Shown here: in pieces, positions 11,091 through 21,140 of the stretch
How positions within the stretch are numbered: the stretch's first letter is position 1
How the letters are laid out: each line of letters begins with the position of its first letter
The notes under the pieces: generated by a model
Seen by the model: the letters and a program-made list of their open reading frames with translations, nothing else
What the model was told of the DNA's origin: nothing
The model's database searches: none
Assembly (NCBI GenBank): GCA_030068145.1
Contig: JAPJBO010000085.1
Location: forward strand, 341,501 to 405,500
DNA from: Diplonema papillatum
Lineage: Eukaryota > Euglenozoa > Diplonemea > Diplonemida > Diplonemidae
Direction of reading: 5' to 3'
Length of the DNA stretch: 64,000 nt
Program-made: the position numbers and the translations under genes

Positions 11091-12570
11091 TTCTTCTCTT
11101 TCTTCTTCTTGTGTCTTTTTTGAGTGCAAGCTCTTTTTAGCTCTTCTCATTCTGGCTCAGCGACACAGCAAGTGTGTGTGAGACAAGACCTGACCTGATC
11201 TCTCAGCGTTGACATTCAGGGCACTGGGCAGAAGCCACATTCCACTCGCCACCGCTGTGATGAAGCGAAATGCTGTGGTTTAAATAACCATTTGGATTCC
11301 TCTTGTTCGTAACAGTTCCAAGCTGACACTTCATTGCGCCCCGAAGGCGGTCAATTTCTTCGGGCAGGTCTTCGGTACCGGCGGAAGTTGCTGGGGTCGC
11401 TTTTTCGGGGTCTCTTTTTTTTTTTTTTTGTTCTCCCCCGACGACAGCAAGCGTCAAAGTGGCCCGCCCGGAGGTGGTTGATTCCTTTTGGTAGGGGGTT
11501 CTACCGCGGGAGTTGCTTGTTATTCGGGGGAAGTCTTTTTTTTTTTAAAGTGAAAGTCTTTTGGGAGAATTGTTTTGTTTGAGCTTTCTTTAGCTTGTAC
11601 TGTGGGTGTAGCCGCAGCTGAAGGGCAGGCGGCGTTCACTCCAGTTCTTACTATACTGGAAGATTGTGCTTGTTTGCTTTAGGAAACAACTTTAACCGCT
11701 TACGAAGAGGGGGCGTGATTGAAACCCCAGAAAACGTGTGGAGAACACGCGTTGCTCACGATCGAGGACATGGGCAGAAGAGAGGTGAAAATAGAGCAAG
11801 TGTTTTCACCGAAACACTAGTTGCTTCATACGTTTTGATGCACAGCGGGCGTGCGTGTGCAATACTGAAAATGCTCTGGCGTTTGTACAAAGCCGGGCTG
11901 CATGGACATCATGCATGACAGATGCGTGGACAGTGGTTCCTTCAGACGTTTTCGATGCACAAAGTTGTCCCCCCGTCGAGATGGTTAAAGGAAGCTGCAA
12001 GTGTGGGGTGAGAGGGGTCAGAGATTGCAACGGGGGAAGCTGTGGACGACCTCCAGGGGGTTGGAAAATGCGAACGCCGGCTGTTTTGGATGGGTGAAAT
12101 GGTTTTGATCCAACCATTTCTGTTCTCAGTTTTCCAGATGCAGCCAGGGATTTTTCCTCGTCACCGACTTGGCCGAAAACTGCGGAGTGAGCTTTTTTTT
12201 TTGCTGCCAGAGAAAGACTGACGTCGGGGCACTACACACATCCGAACAGTCAAGAGTCAAGCAACCCGTGAGAATGACGCCATGCACCTGTCGGGTCAAT
12301 TTTGCGCTTGTCTGCCGTGCGATGGCTTGGCCTTGTCGCGTGTCAACAGGCGTGCAGACACGCCCAGCAACCCCTCCGTTCGCCGTGCTCAACTTTTCGT
12401 CCCCGGCGGTCCCCCCCCGGCCGCGTTCGCTCCTTTTTTGGAGTGAAATCGCTCGCTTGAAATTCCGGGGGTCCGAAAGGCCCCCCGGTCGACCCTCGGC
12501 AAATTGCTAAATTATTTTTGTTGTCGGAAACGCGGTTGTTATAAAAGGGTGGACTCTACACGCGGAGAGA
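11091..12570. other. Intergenic, no gene recognised
   Basis: Contains two related blocks at 11337-11410 and 11463-11535 (CGAAGGCGGTCAATTTCTTC and GGAGGTGGTTGATTCC), members of the same low-copy family seen at 5718. Open frames here are short and unremarkable. Confidence 0.5.
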
Positions 12571-12574
12571 GAGA

Positions 12575-12576
<2 letters not shown>

Positions 12577-12608
<32 letters not shown>
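12577..12608. repeat. (GT)n microsatellite
   Basis: An uninterrupted GT dinucleotide run, followed by an interrupted GT-rich stretch to about 12632. Confidence 0.9.
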
Positions 12609-12609
<1 letters not shown>

Positions 12610-12893
12610 GGTGAGAGTGCGTGTGTGTGCCGGCGATTGCCTTTTTGTGTTTCCGACGATCCAGCTTTTTTTGCCATTCGTATCAGGGTATTAGCTTGGT
12701 CTCCGGCACATTTTCTAAATTTGGACCGCCAACGGCTTTTTGCGTCCTCACTCAGAAATGGGCTCAACACAGCGCGACGCGACGTATCTTCACGACAATA
12801 CTGGGCCCTGAGTGCCTCGGATTGCACGTTGGCCACCTCTGCCGGGGGCCTGGGTGATGGTGGTGTGCCGTTTTTTTCCTTCTTTTTCCCCGT

Positions 12894-12985
12894 CGGCTAT
12901 TCCAAATTTGGACTGACAGTCCAAATCTGGACATGGAAGCTATTCCAAATTTGGACTGACAGTCCATATGTGGATATAGAAGCTA
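12894..12985. repeat. Tandem palindromic repeat, about 46 bp x 2
   Basis: The block GCTATTCCAAATTTGGACTG followed by ACAGTCCA is present twice in tandem. Each unit contains two palindromes, TCCAAATTTGGA and GGACTGACAGTCC. This is adjacent to a T- and C-rich tract and is not coding. Confidence 0.75.
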
Positions 12986-13125
12986 ATCCCCTGATTCGTT
13001 GCTACTACGGACACGATCCACATAACATACGGCGGGTCCTCCTTTTTCAAAGGTAAAAGTTCGCATAACTCCGTGTTAAAGTCTCCGGCTCTCGGCTGTT
13101 GCATTCTCTTTTTTCTTTTTACAAC

Positions 13126-13315
13126 CAACTCGCAAGATTGCTGGCACTAAAAACCCGAGTTTGGGCCGATAACTCCACGCTTCGGCACTAGACTAGCTTG
13201 ATCGTCGCGCTCAGGCGCGCGTTTGGTAGTTCGAACTTGATGCGCAGCAACATGTGCGTGGGTGCGCGTGTGCGTGTGACGATAGACAGGCACAAGTCGC
13301 TACTGACTATCTCTT
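13126..13315 (+). repeat. 190-bp segment identical to 39686-39875
   Basis: By eye the sequence from CAACTCGCAAGATTGCTGGC to CTGACTATCTCTT is the same base for base as 39686-39875, 26.5 kb away. The core shares CTTGATCGTCGCGCTCAGGC with the SINE-like family E. Identity over the full length implies a very recent copy event or gene conversion. Confidence 0.85.
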
Positions 13316-14493
13316 AACGTGCTCTTAGCTGGTTGCACGCGGGGAGAGAGTGTTGGTGAGAACCTTCTGTCGTTGTTCGGGCGCGTTTTCGGCCATCATC
13401 AGCACTGACTATAAGTTGTGAAAACCCCCCAGTAAGGTATTTTCACTAGTAAGAAGACTGTTTTCCCGACGACTAGTGTGACCGTGTACCCGACGACACC
13501 CCCCAGTCTCTCCCCTCTTTCTTCTAGCGTGAAAGCGAAGAACACCAACGCTCTCTTTTTTGCCAACATAAGCTGCGACAGCGAGTGTTGGACTAGCCCC
13601 CCGGAGGTGGTTGATTCCTTTTTGGTAGGTCCTTTTTTTTTTTTTGACTAAGAGCCTGCTTTGGGAGGAAATACTCGGGGAGACCTCCAGTTGGCAGGAA
13701 GGAAGTGTGCTGCGGCCCGCACAAAACACGGGTAAATCCGTGTTTAGTGCCGGGGGCGTGAGCGTTCAACCCAAAATGCCGAGACAACCAACAGGCGCGG
13801 CAGAGCTGGGTGCAGAGACCCGGACTGGGCGCGAGTCGGATTTTCGTTGACCGCACTACCCTGAACCCAAATCCTGGACGTGGTTTCAGGTGACATAGGC
13901 GATCAGAAGGTCCTACTTGGGCGGTTCAGTTTCCTCACACATTGCATGTGGCTAAAAAGATTTGTATGGCGCTTTTTTTGTTTGTGCGCAGTAGCGGAAC
14001 TCACCTGCTGTGGTAAGTTTCATGCAGTACGCTGCCACCTACTAATTTCTAGTCCCAACAATGCATTGTTAGCACAAGAAAGACCCATTTCGAGCCGGAT
14101 TGCCTTCTCCTCCTCAGCCAACCTCCGTCGAAAATGGCCCCTCCCGAGTATTTTCTCTTCCGGCGGGTGTTGTGTGAGGGGGTAGATACTTTCCTCCTGT
14201 GCTTGATCCGGGGTTTTTGCTATCAGGGTGGGGTAGTTGGCATGCCTGACCTCCCCCCCAGCCGCGCGTTACCTCCGAACCACCCTGCCGGCCACCCCGG
14301 AGAAGGAATCTGTTGACGACGAAGGTGTTTTCTTGTTGGCTCACCTTTTCCAATAAATGTTGTAGCATGGTATAAAGATAAAACAGTGGGTCGCCTGAGG
14401 GGGGTAGTCCCAGGGCCGCCCACGTGATAAAGCCTTTAAGGGAACGTGTCAGTTAGACTTTGGCGGACACTTGCCGGCATAGCGGAGAACCCC
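13316..14493. other. Intergenic, no gene recognised
   Basis: Includes another CCCGGAGGTGGTTGATTCC block at about 13598-13632 and short runs of T. No gene is supported. Confidence 0.5.
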
Positions 14494-14592
14494 ACCTGTG
14501 TCCGTGGCTTAAAGGACCGAAACACGGCGCAGACGGGACCAGTGCGGTGTTGAGCACATACCCATTCCAAGCACGTTCTTGCAATCCCCCCC
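14494..14592 (-). repeat. Dispersed repeat family A, copy 4 (minus strand, partial)
   Basis: Reverse complement of the 5' part of family A, from the G-run/GATTGCAAGAACG end (right side here) to the CCACGGACAC block. Confidence 0.75.
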
Positions 14593-16160
14593 TCCCCCAC
14601 CTTTATATTTTTGACGGACGGATGACGGCATGGCAAACCATGGCTTTGTCTTAGAGGCTACCGATGCCCCCTCGCCTCCCCCTCCCCATGCCGGACATTG
14701 TCCGCCAAAGTCTAACTGACACGTTCCCTAAGCACTTTAAGTACATGGACCACATGTATATGTAGTAGGGTTTAGTGAATTAAGTACTGTCTAGAAAGAG
14801 TAGTGCTGGCACTCTTTCTGTTAAGTTCCCCCGTAGTGAATGAAAAGGCGTCCGTCGCCCTCGTTTCTTGGTTGCTCTTCTGCTTCCGGAATGACTTTCA
14901 CAACGTCTCCTATCCGCAGATTCCTCTTGCCTTTTTCTTTTTGTGTTTCCGACGATCCATTTTTTTTTTCTTTTTTTGTTGGTTTTGTTTAGACTGTTTC
15001 TTCTTCTGTTTGGTAGACGTTTTTAGTGCATTCTTCATTTTTTCTTTCTTTCGTTGCGCTCTACGTAATAAGACCAATGCATTCTTCTGGTTTCGTTCTT
15101 TTGTTCAAAGAGGGAAAAGTTCGCTTGAAACTCGGGGATTGAAGAAGTCTCAGGTTGACTTGTTGAAGTGTTCTTGTTGCGCAGCGCCTGTGCTCTATTT
15201 TGCGTTGCAGGAGCGCACAGGGGCTAGCACCTTACTTCAGCCATTATCTACGAACTCTAGCCAGCAGTGCCGAGTGCCGTAGTAGGCGACAGCTGGATTC
15301 CCCCCGACATTTCTGTGCTTCGCATGTATTGGGTTGCTCTTCGTGAAAAGGGAGAGCCACCCGTTTGTACTGCGAAAGTACGCTGCAACCGAGTGTGTGC
15401 GCAAACCGGTTTTAGCGAAGATTTTGGGAAGTCTCAGGAACCCGCGGGATTTGCATTCCTGCAAGACAATACGATACACCCTCTGCCCCGTGTCACTGCC
15501 CAAAAGTCAGACAAGTGTCAAACTTAATGCAGGGCGGGTGGTTGGGAAAACACCACTCCCCCCCGCTGCACCCGGGAAAGTGCGAAAGCCACCGATTGCG
15601 TGAACCCTTCGCCTTGAGGGAAAACGTTGGCGGGTTTCGGATACTCCTTACCGGAAGGGGGGTAATCTTTAGCTTAATGATTAGGCAGGACACTGCCTCT
15701 CATGGAGGAGGCGGCAAAACAAATTGAGCTGACCTTGGCGTGAGCATGGGCTTTGTACAATACGCGCGTCTTTCCGCCAAACTCAAAGAGTAGAGACACT
15801 AGTCAGATGGGAGCTTGGCTGGGGCAGCTAAACAGTCCCACGCTCAGCGGAAACGGAAACCTCGTGTAGTGCATGAGGGTAAAAAGCTTCTCTCGATACA
15901 CGATCTTCAGGACCCTCGGTGTGAAAAAGCATGGGTATGGCAAAATTGGGGAACCTAGGACCAGGGCGAAAGCACAGGGGTGACAGTGGAGGGCATCCGT
16001 CCTGCTCCGTCAAGCAGCCGAAAAGCCGAAACTGACCGTTCACCACTGTTGAGTTGGAACGCTTTGTTCTTGGACTGAAAAAGAAGGCTAGAAAAAAAAA
16101 CGGTCAGGACGCAAAGGAGAGGCGCGCGGTGAAAGCGCGAACGTTGGCTGGGGGAAGGAG
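14593..16160. other. Intergenic, no gene recognised
   Basis: T-rich stretches at 14930-15060 and short motifs only. The phrase GACTTTGGCGGACA near 14457 is echoed in reverse complement at about 14701-14714 (TGTCCGCCAAAGTC), followed in turn by TAACTGACACGTTCCC. This makes inverted arms of about 30 bp (14441-14470 and 14700-14731) flanking the family A copy. Confidence 0.5.
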
Positions 16161-16326
16161 GGGGGATTGCAAGAACGTGCTTGGAATGGATATGTGCTCG
16201 ACACCCGCACTGGTCCCGTCTGCGCCGTGTTTCGGTCCTTTAAGCCACGGACACATATAGGCGGACCATCATCAGCGCGGAACCTGAGTGTCTGCAGTCT
16301 AGCTTGTCAGGCGGCTGTTCGTAGCG
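16161..16326 (+). repeat. Dispersed repeat family A, copy 5
   Basis: G-run plus GATTGCAAGAACGTGCTTGG, through the CCACGGACACATA block to GTGTCTGCAG and GGCGGCTGTTCGTAGC. A short internal deletion is present compared with copies 1 and 2. Confidence 0.75.
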
Positions 16327-17368
16327 GGAGAGAGGGGGGAGGGATAACCCTACAGACGGGGCACAAACTTATGTCAAAAACGTAGAGCGGGGGATTGAAG
16401 TCTCCGTTTTGACTTGTGAGGCGGAGGGTGTTTTTCTAGAAGTCTTTTTGCGCCCTCGAGACCACAACTCCCCTCCCCCCTCGTCCGTAGGGGGCTGAAT
16501 AGGCAGAACCACTGCCTCTTATGCATGTTTTGACGCCAGCATCATTTGTTTTTCAAAGAGAAAGAGAGACAAGAGTCAGAGGGGGATTTGTTCTGATTCC
16601 GGGGGAGAGGAGGGAAGGCGTTTTCAAACGTTGGCTCGTGGCCAAGCGTCACACGGAGGGCGAAAGAAGAGTGCTTACGTTTTCTTCGAAGGAGATCGTG
16701 ATTTCGGTTGCCGCTTCTTTTTTTGGTAACCCGGTTTCCACCCTTAGGGGAAGACGTTTTGAGTGGCAGTGGCTAATGAACCCCTTCGTCAAAACCATTC
16801 AACGACTGTGACACGACATGCGCTACTGACGGATGCTAGCGTGAAGAGCATGCGTGTCGTAAAGGTGAGATGAAAGGTATCGGTTCACTCTGTCAAAAGA
16901 CGACGGCACCCTCAGGAAAAGACGCCGTGTGTGGGGTTTCACCGCTCAGGCTGATGCGTTCTGCCACGATCTCTTAAGTAAATGCGTGCTCTTGCCGGCG
17001 CAGCTCCAGCCCCGATCGCGCCTTTCTTAAGAGTGTAAGTTCACTTAGAGATCCAGGGCTTCATTGTCTCCGGGTGGACCATTGTCGTAAAGGTTCCTTT
17101 CAGGTATCGTACTAGTGTGCGTATTGTATCTGCGGTAGTGGCAGTACGTGTGCTTGTACGTGTGTCTTCGTAGAATGAAGTCCGGTTGAGAATCCGGTAG
17201 TTTATAGTCTTCGGGGTGATCTTCGTCGAATGGGTTCTTTTGTAGTAGTGTAAAAAGGTGTTTACACTTACTCAGTATCTGGGGAGGGTGCGTGCAGAAG
17301 CGGGGAGTCTTCGCGGTCTATTTGCTGTGCATTCGTCTATTTTGGAGCGCGCTCTCATGTAGTTTTCC

Positions 17369-17411
<43 letters not shown>

Positions 17412-18104
17412 GGGAAAAAAGGGAAAGGGGGGGGGGGGGGGGGCAAGGTAGGATTTCGTTTTCCCAGCTCTATTCCTGGTTTTCTCGGGTCTCTTTTTGT
17501 CCGTGAGACCCTCAGGCTCAGTTTCGTGCAGGGTGGCGGGCACTGGAGCATGCAGTAATCCGGGCTGGGGCGAATAACATTTCAACCCTTTACGGAGGGG
17601 GGACACACTTTTATGTCGAAAACGCCAGAACCTGAGCTGGAGTTCGGACGCTGGGTCTCCAGAGCAAAGGCACGTCAAAAAGGATCCATGTTTGCTGTTG
17701 TGAAGAGATGTGTTACGAAACCTTCCCAAGGGAGCGCCAGGTCGGTAAAGTCGTAAAACTCTCGAGCTTGACCCGCAGATTCCCCAGAAGGCTTTCTGCG
17801 CGCTGGACAACCTCCCTCCCCTCCGCCCGGAAGGGGTTGTATTTTCGGAACCGGTCTTGAAACCCGGGAAACCCGGCCGATACGTAACCCCGAGGATAGT
17901 TGCGTTGCAGCTCTTGACAGAGACAGATGGAAAAAAGAAGGTGTTGTTATTCTTCGCTTTTTCTTACGAACGGGGGGGTCGGTCCTGCTTTTGGCTTTGT
18001 AGGTTCTCCCGGCTTCCGAAATCGTGGTTAGCACAAACTCAAGACCTATAGATATATATATATCTAGTCAACTATTCCCTGCAGGATTAGCATAAGTGTG
18101 CACT
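16327..18104. other. Intergenic with homopolymer tracts
   Basis: A T-run of about 39 bases (17371-17409) is followed shortly by a G-run of about 17 (17427-17443). A fragment at 16783-16910 (CAACGACTGTGACACGACAT, GGATGCTAGCGTG, GTGAGATGAAAGG) is a diverged copy of the 3' part of family F, described at 25350. No gene is supported. Confidence 0.55.
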
Positions 18105-18559
18105 GGGGAGCTTGCAACACGGATCAGTCACGCTCAACGGGTTTGGCAGTACATATCGGCAGAGTCACGAGGCGAAAGGTCACGTGGCTGCCGATGTCCT
18201 GAACCAAAAAAGAAAGAGCATCAAGGCGTGGCGCTTGCACTGAACATGAGCCCGTTGAGACGGCACCCCAGGGGAGTGGACGGAGTGGCACCAGGCTTCA
18301 GTTGCCGTTGACCGTTCTTGCCCCGATGCGAAGCATTTGCTTCCCTTCTTCCATTTTTTTCTTTCCTCGCCGGCGGCTGCTGGAAGTGCCGTCGATGCCT
18401 AGCGTGCATTCTTTGGATTGGATATCTTCATTTTCGTTGGGATCGTTCGGTCTTTCGAAATATGGTGCAAAAAGTCGGAATATTGGGGAGCCTCCCCGTG
18501 GAAATCAGTAGTATGGTATTGGACAAACAAGCAAAGCAAAAAAAGCTTCATTTCATCCC

Positions 18560-18770
18560 CTTCTTTGTTCTTCGCTTACGCCATTGTGTGTTGTTTTTTC
18601 ACTCAGGACTTTTTTCCCTGTTGTGTTTGTGTGTCTTGTAGGGTAGACCCGCATGACCTCACATCCGTTCAACACTTGGTTCGGTAGTTACGGTACTTGG
18701 GATTCCTTCGGTTCTTTGTCCGGCAGCTTCGTCGAGCATTTCCTTCCAAGCTGGCGCTCATGTAAAAAGA
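18560..18770 (+). repeat. Dispersed repeat family C, copy 2 (5'-truncated)
   Basis: From TTCTTCGCTTACGCCATTGT through GACCTCACATCCGTTCAACA to AAGCTGGCGCTCATGTAAAA. More diverged than the copies at 8185 and 57125. Confidence 0.7.
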
Positions 18771-19300
18771 GAAAGGTTGCGCAGCACCATGTGCGGGTTG
18801 TGATTATTCGGCTCCCCCCCGTCAATCTTCCCATTCTCTGCACAGCGTGAAGGACGGTTATGTGACAAACAGTTCCGTCTCCTCATCTGAGGAAACGCCG
18901 TTTTTGAACAGTCTGCCTGCGCGAATGCTGCAGCGGTCGTCAAGCCACCCAAGAGCCCGAGGGGGAGGGAAAATATCCCCTCGTTGTCCATGCGCAGTGT
19001 GGCTTGATTTTCTGGGTTCTGGGTTCGGTCTTGCGGTCTTGCAAATGAGCAGGACGCCTCGTCAGACTCAGCAAGCAGAGCTTCCGCAAGGTAGATTGAG
19101 GAAGCGTTTTTCCTTTGTTCGTTTTTTTGGTTCCTTTTTTTCCGTTTTCGTAACAACAACGGTATAGGGCCAACTTCGCAACTAAGAAACCAGCAACCAG
19201 CATACAGGCGCACGAACCCTTCCCAACTTCCCCCTCCCCCGCTATTCTGGGGTGATCCACCTGTTTTTTTTTAGCAGGAAACCTTCACAGAATTTCACAT
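18771..19300. other. Intergenic, no gene recognised
   Basis: A stretch of about 500 bp with no repeat I could match elsewhere and no convincing coding potential on either strand. Confidence 0.4.
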
Positions 19301-19309
19301 CAATACGTC

Positions 19310-19465
19310 TTCTTGTTGCGTTAGTAGTATGGTCCTTCGACAGAGTGAGCCGATGCCTCTCATCTCACCTTTAAAACAAGGATGAGTCACGCATGCACTT
19401 GACAGACGCTAGCGTCCGACATTTCGCACGCCCGTCGCAGTCATTGGGTGGTATTGACAAGGGGT
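19310..19465 (-). repeat. Repeat family F, minus-strand fragment
   Basis: Reverse complement of the 3' half of the family F units at 25350 and 25960. It begins CTTCTTGTTGCGTTAGTAG and includes GAGCCGATGCCTCTCATCTC, GACGCTAGCGTCCGACAT and GGGTGGTATTGACAA. Confidence 0.7.
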
Positions 19466-19490
19466 GCTTTCACCAGAGTATGGTTGTATC

Positions 19491-19692
19491 CCTTGTTGTT
19501 GCGTTGGTAGGGGAGTCATTAAATTTTGCAAGCAAATGAGTACCACACTCTCTGCAGCTTTTCGCTTCGTGACTCCAGAAGGGGTCACGTTTGCCGCGCT
19601 TTGCAGAACTTTGCAGAACTCTGCAGAACTAACGATGGTGTGGTACTCATTTGCATGCAAACGACTCCCCACCGAACGCAACAAGAAAAAAA
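19491..19692. mobile_element. Foldback / MITE-like element with about 50-bp inverted arms
   Basis: The left arm reads TTGTTGCGTTGGTAGGGGAG with TTTGCAAGCAAATGAGTACCACAC nearby. The right arm is its imperfect complement, GTGTGGTACTCATTTGC with ACTCCCCACCGAACGCAACAAG. The loop holds three tandem copies of TTTGCAGAAC/TCTGCAGAACT. The same terminal sequence (GTACTCATTTGC, CCCCACTAACGCAACAAGAAG) recurs at 25320-25365, and its end at 6099-6118, so this is an element family. It lies just downstream of the CCCH gene and contains no coding sequence. Confidence 0.7.
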
Positions 19693-19768
19693 CAATGATT
19701 GTGAAAAGTTGTGAAGATTTCTGCTGAACAGTACTGGACCACCCCATAATTCTCACGTACTAGCAAAG

Positions 19769-20516
19769 TCACTCGTCCAGCTCCAACCACTCGATGACAC
19801 TTTTGACGTCAGCGGACTGCCGAAACTCGTCGTTGATGCCTTCCATGACGACCACGTCGTGAGGCCTTGAGCCCCCTCGGGCCGGGGAGAAATCAACATG
19901 CGAGACGACCTTGCAGAACTCGTTCGAGACAGGGGGCGAAGGCTGTTGCGAAAGGACTGGTTCGTAGGAGCTGGAGGCCCCCGAGTCCACGAAGACGTCG
20001 GGCAGGCTGTGCCGCATAGATGCATCCATGCAGGTTGATCCCGAAGGCGACTCGTTGACACTGGAATTTGATCCGTTGCCAACCGTCGCGAATGAAGACC
20101 GGGGCAGGCTGCTCCCAGGCCAAGTCAAGCCTTGCGACGAAGGGCTATCCCCAGCAGCCAGGTCCTCCTCGCACGACACCGGGCCTGTAACCAGCTCGTC
20201 GATCGAAGGCCACAGCAGGTCGTCCCCTGCTTCCTTCATGCCCGCCATCCCCGGCATGGGAGCGTTCGCGAAGCGGTTCACGGCGTCCACCAGAATCTGC
20301 CCCACAGGCTGCTGCTCCATGACACGCGGCAGCGGCACGCCAGCGGCCACGCCGTAAGCGTCGATCCCGCCGGCGAACGCCTGCTGCTGGAACTCGGAGT
20401 CGTGCACGTCAAGCTGCGGCCCGCCGCTGGGCGCGAACGCGGACGGCGCGGCGAACCTGTTTGCCGCGATGGCCGACATTCTCGAATCCATCACGGCGAA
20501 GCCGCCGTGGGCGAAC

Positions 20517-20576
<60 letters not shown>

Positions 20577-21108
20577 GGTTGATGCTGCTGCTGGGGCGGG
20601 CCTGCGTTGTCGGAGGGTTGGAACTGGCTGCACGGGTTCGAGCGGTGGTAGGGGTCGCCCTTCGCGTGCGCGTGGTGCTTGGTGCTGCGGGTGGAGACGG
20701 AGCGGCTGTTCTTGACGCGCTGGTACTTCTCGCGGGCGACGTGCATGCGCGGGCATTGAGAGCCCTGGACGCAGCAGCCGGACTCGACGAACGAGGCGCA
20801 CAGGATGTTCTTCTGCTGCTTGTTGCCACGGTCGGCAGCCTTCCGGTAGTTTTCCTTCGCGGTGCCGGCCTCGATCTCGCTGTACTTGAACGTCAGAATT
20901 TCGTTCTTCCCGTCGGTCGGGTCGAGGACCAGCAAGTCGCTGACGTACGCCTTCCTGTCCGCAACGTACACCTGCCGCAGCGCTTCTACCATGTTGTGGT
21001 CGGCGTGGATCTGCAGGCACTTCTCGCGGACGTTGCACTTCAGCATCTGGTGCTTCATGCAAATCTGCGCCCGCCTGCCGGTCTTGTTCTGGATTTGCGT
21101 CTCGAGAC
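19769..21108 (-). CDS. Tandem CCCH zinc-finger RNA-binding protein, 3' exon
   Basis: A 446-codon terminal exon. Reading back past the first ATG (21058) to a splice-acceptor-like CAG at 21109-21111 adds 16 codons. This completes a first zinc finger, C-x7-C-x5-C-x3-H, spanning about 21061-21005. A second finger, C-x8-C-x5-C-x3-H, lies at about 20800-20741. It is preceded by a module containing LVLDPTDG. A pure-CAG glutamine tract of about 20 residues encoded near 20518-20575 and a long Ser/Pro/Gly/Asn-rich tail follow. CCCH proteins bind AU-rich or other single-stranded mRNA and control stability or translation. That role is known for the family and inferred here. The ATG at 21058 cannot be the true start because it falls inside the first finger. 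The upstream exon is described at 24000-24118. Confidence 0.85.
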
Positions 21109-21111
21109 CTG
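21109..21111 (-). other. Splice acceptor of the CCCH 3' exon
   Basis: On the minus strand the sequence CACTCCCCCGCACCGCAG immediately precedes the exon. Splicing here is supported because the 50 nucleotides between it and the first ATG stay in frame and supply the first cysteine of zinc finger 1. Confidence 0.7.
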
Positions 21112-21140
21112 CGGTGCGGGGGAGTGGGTTCCGGCATAGG

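Noticed and set aside
17371-17443. Poly(T)/poly(G) tract as a retroposon tail
   Set aside because: A homopolymer pair alone is not evidence; no element body with target duplications is adjacent.
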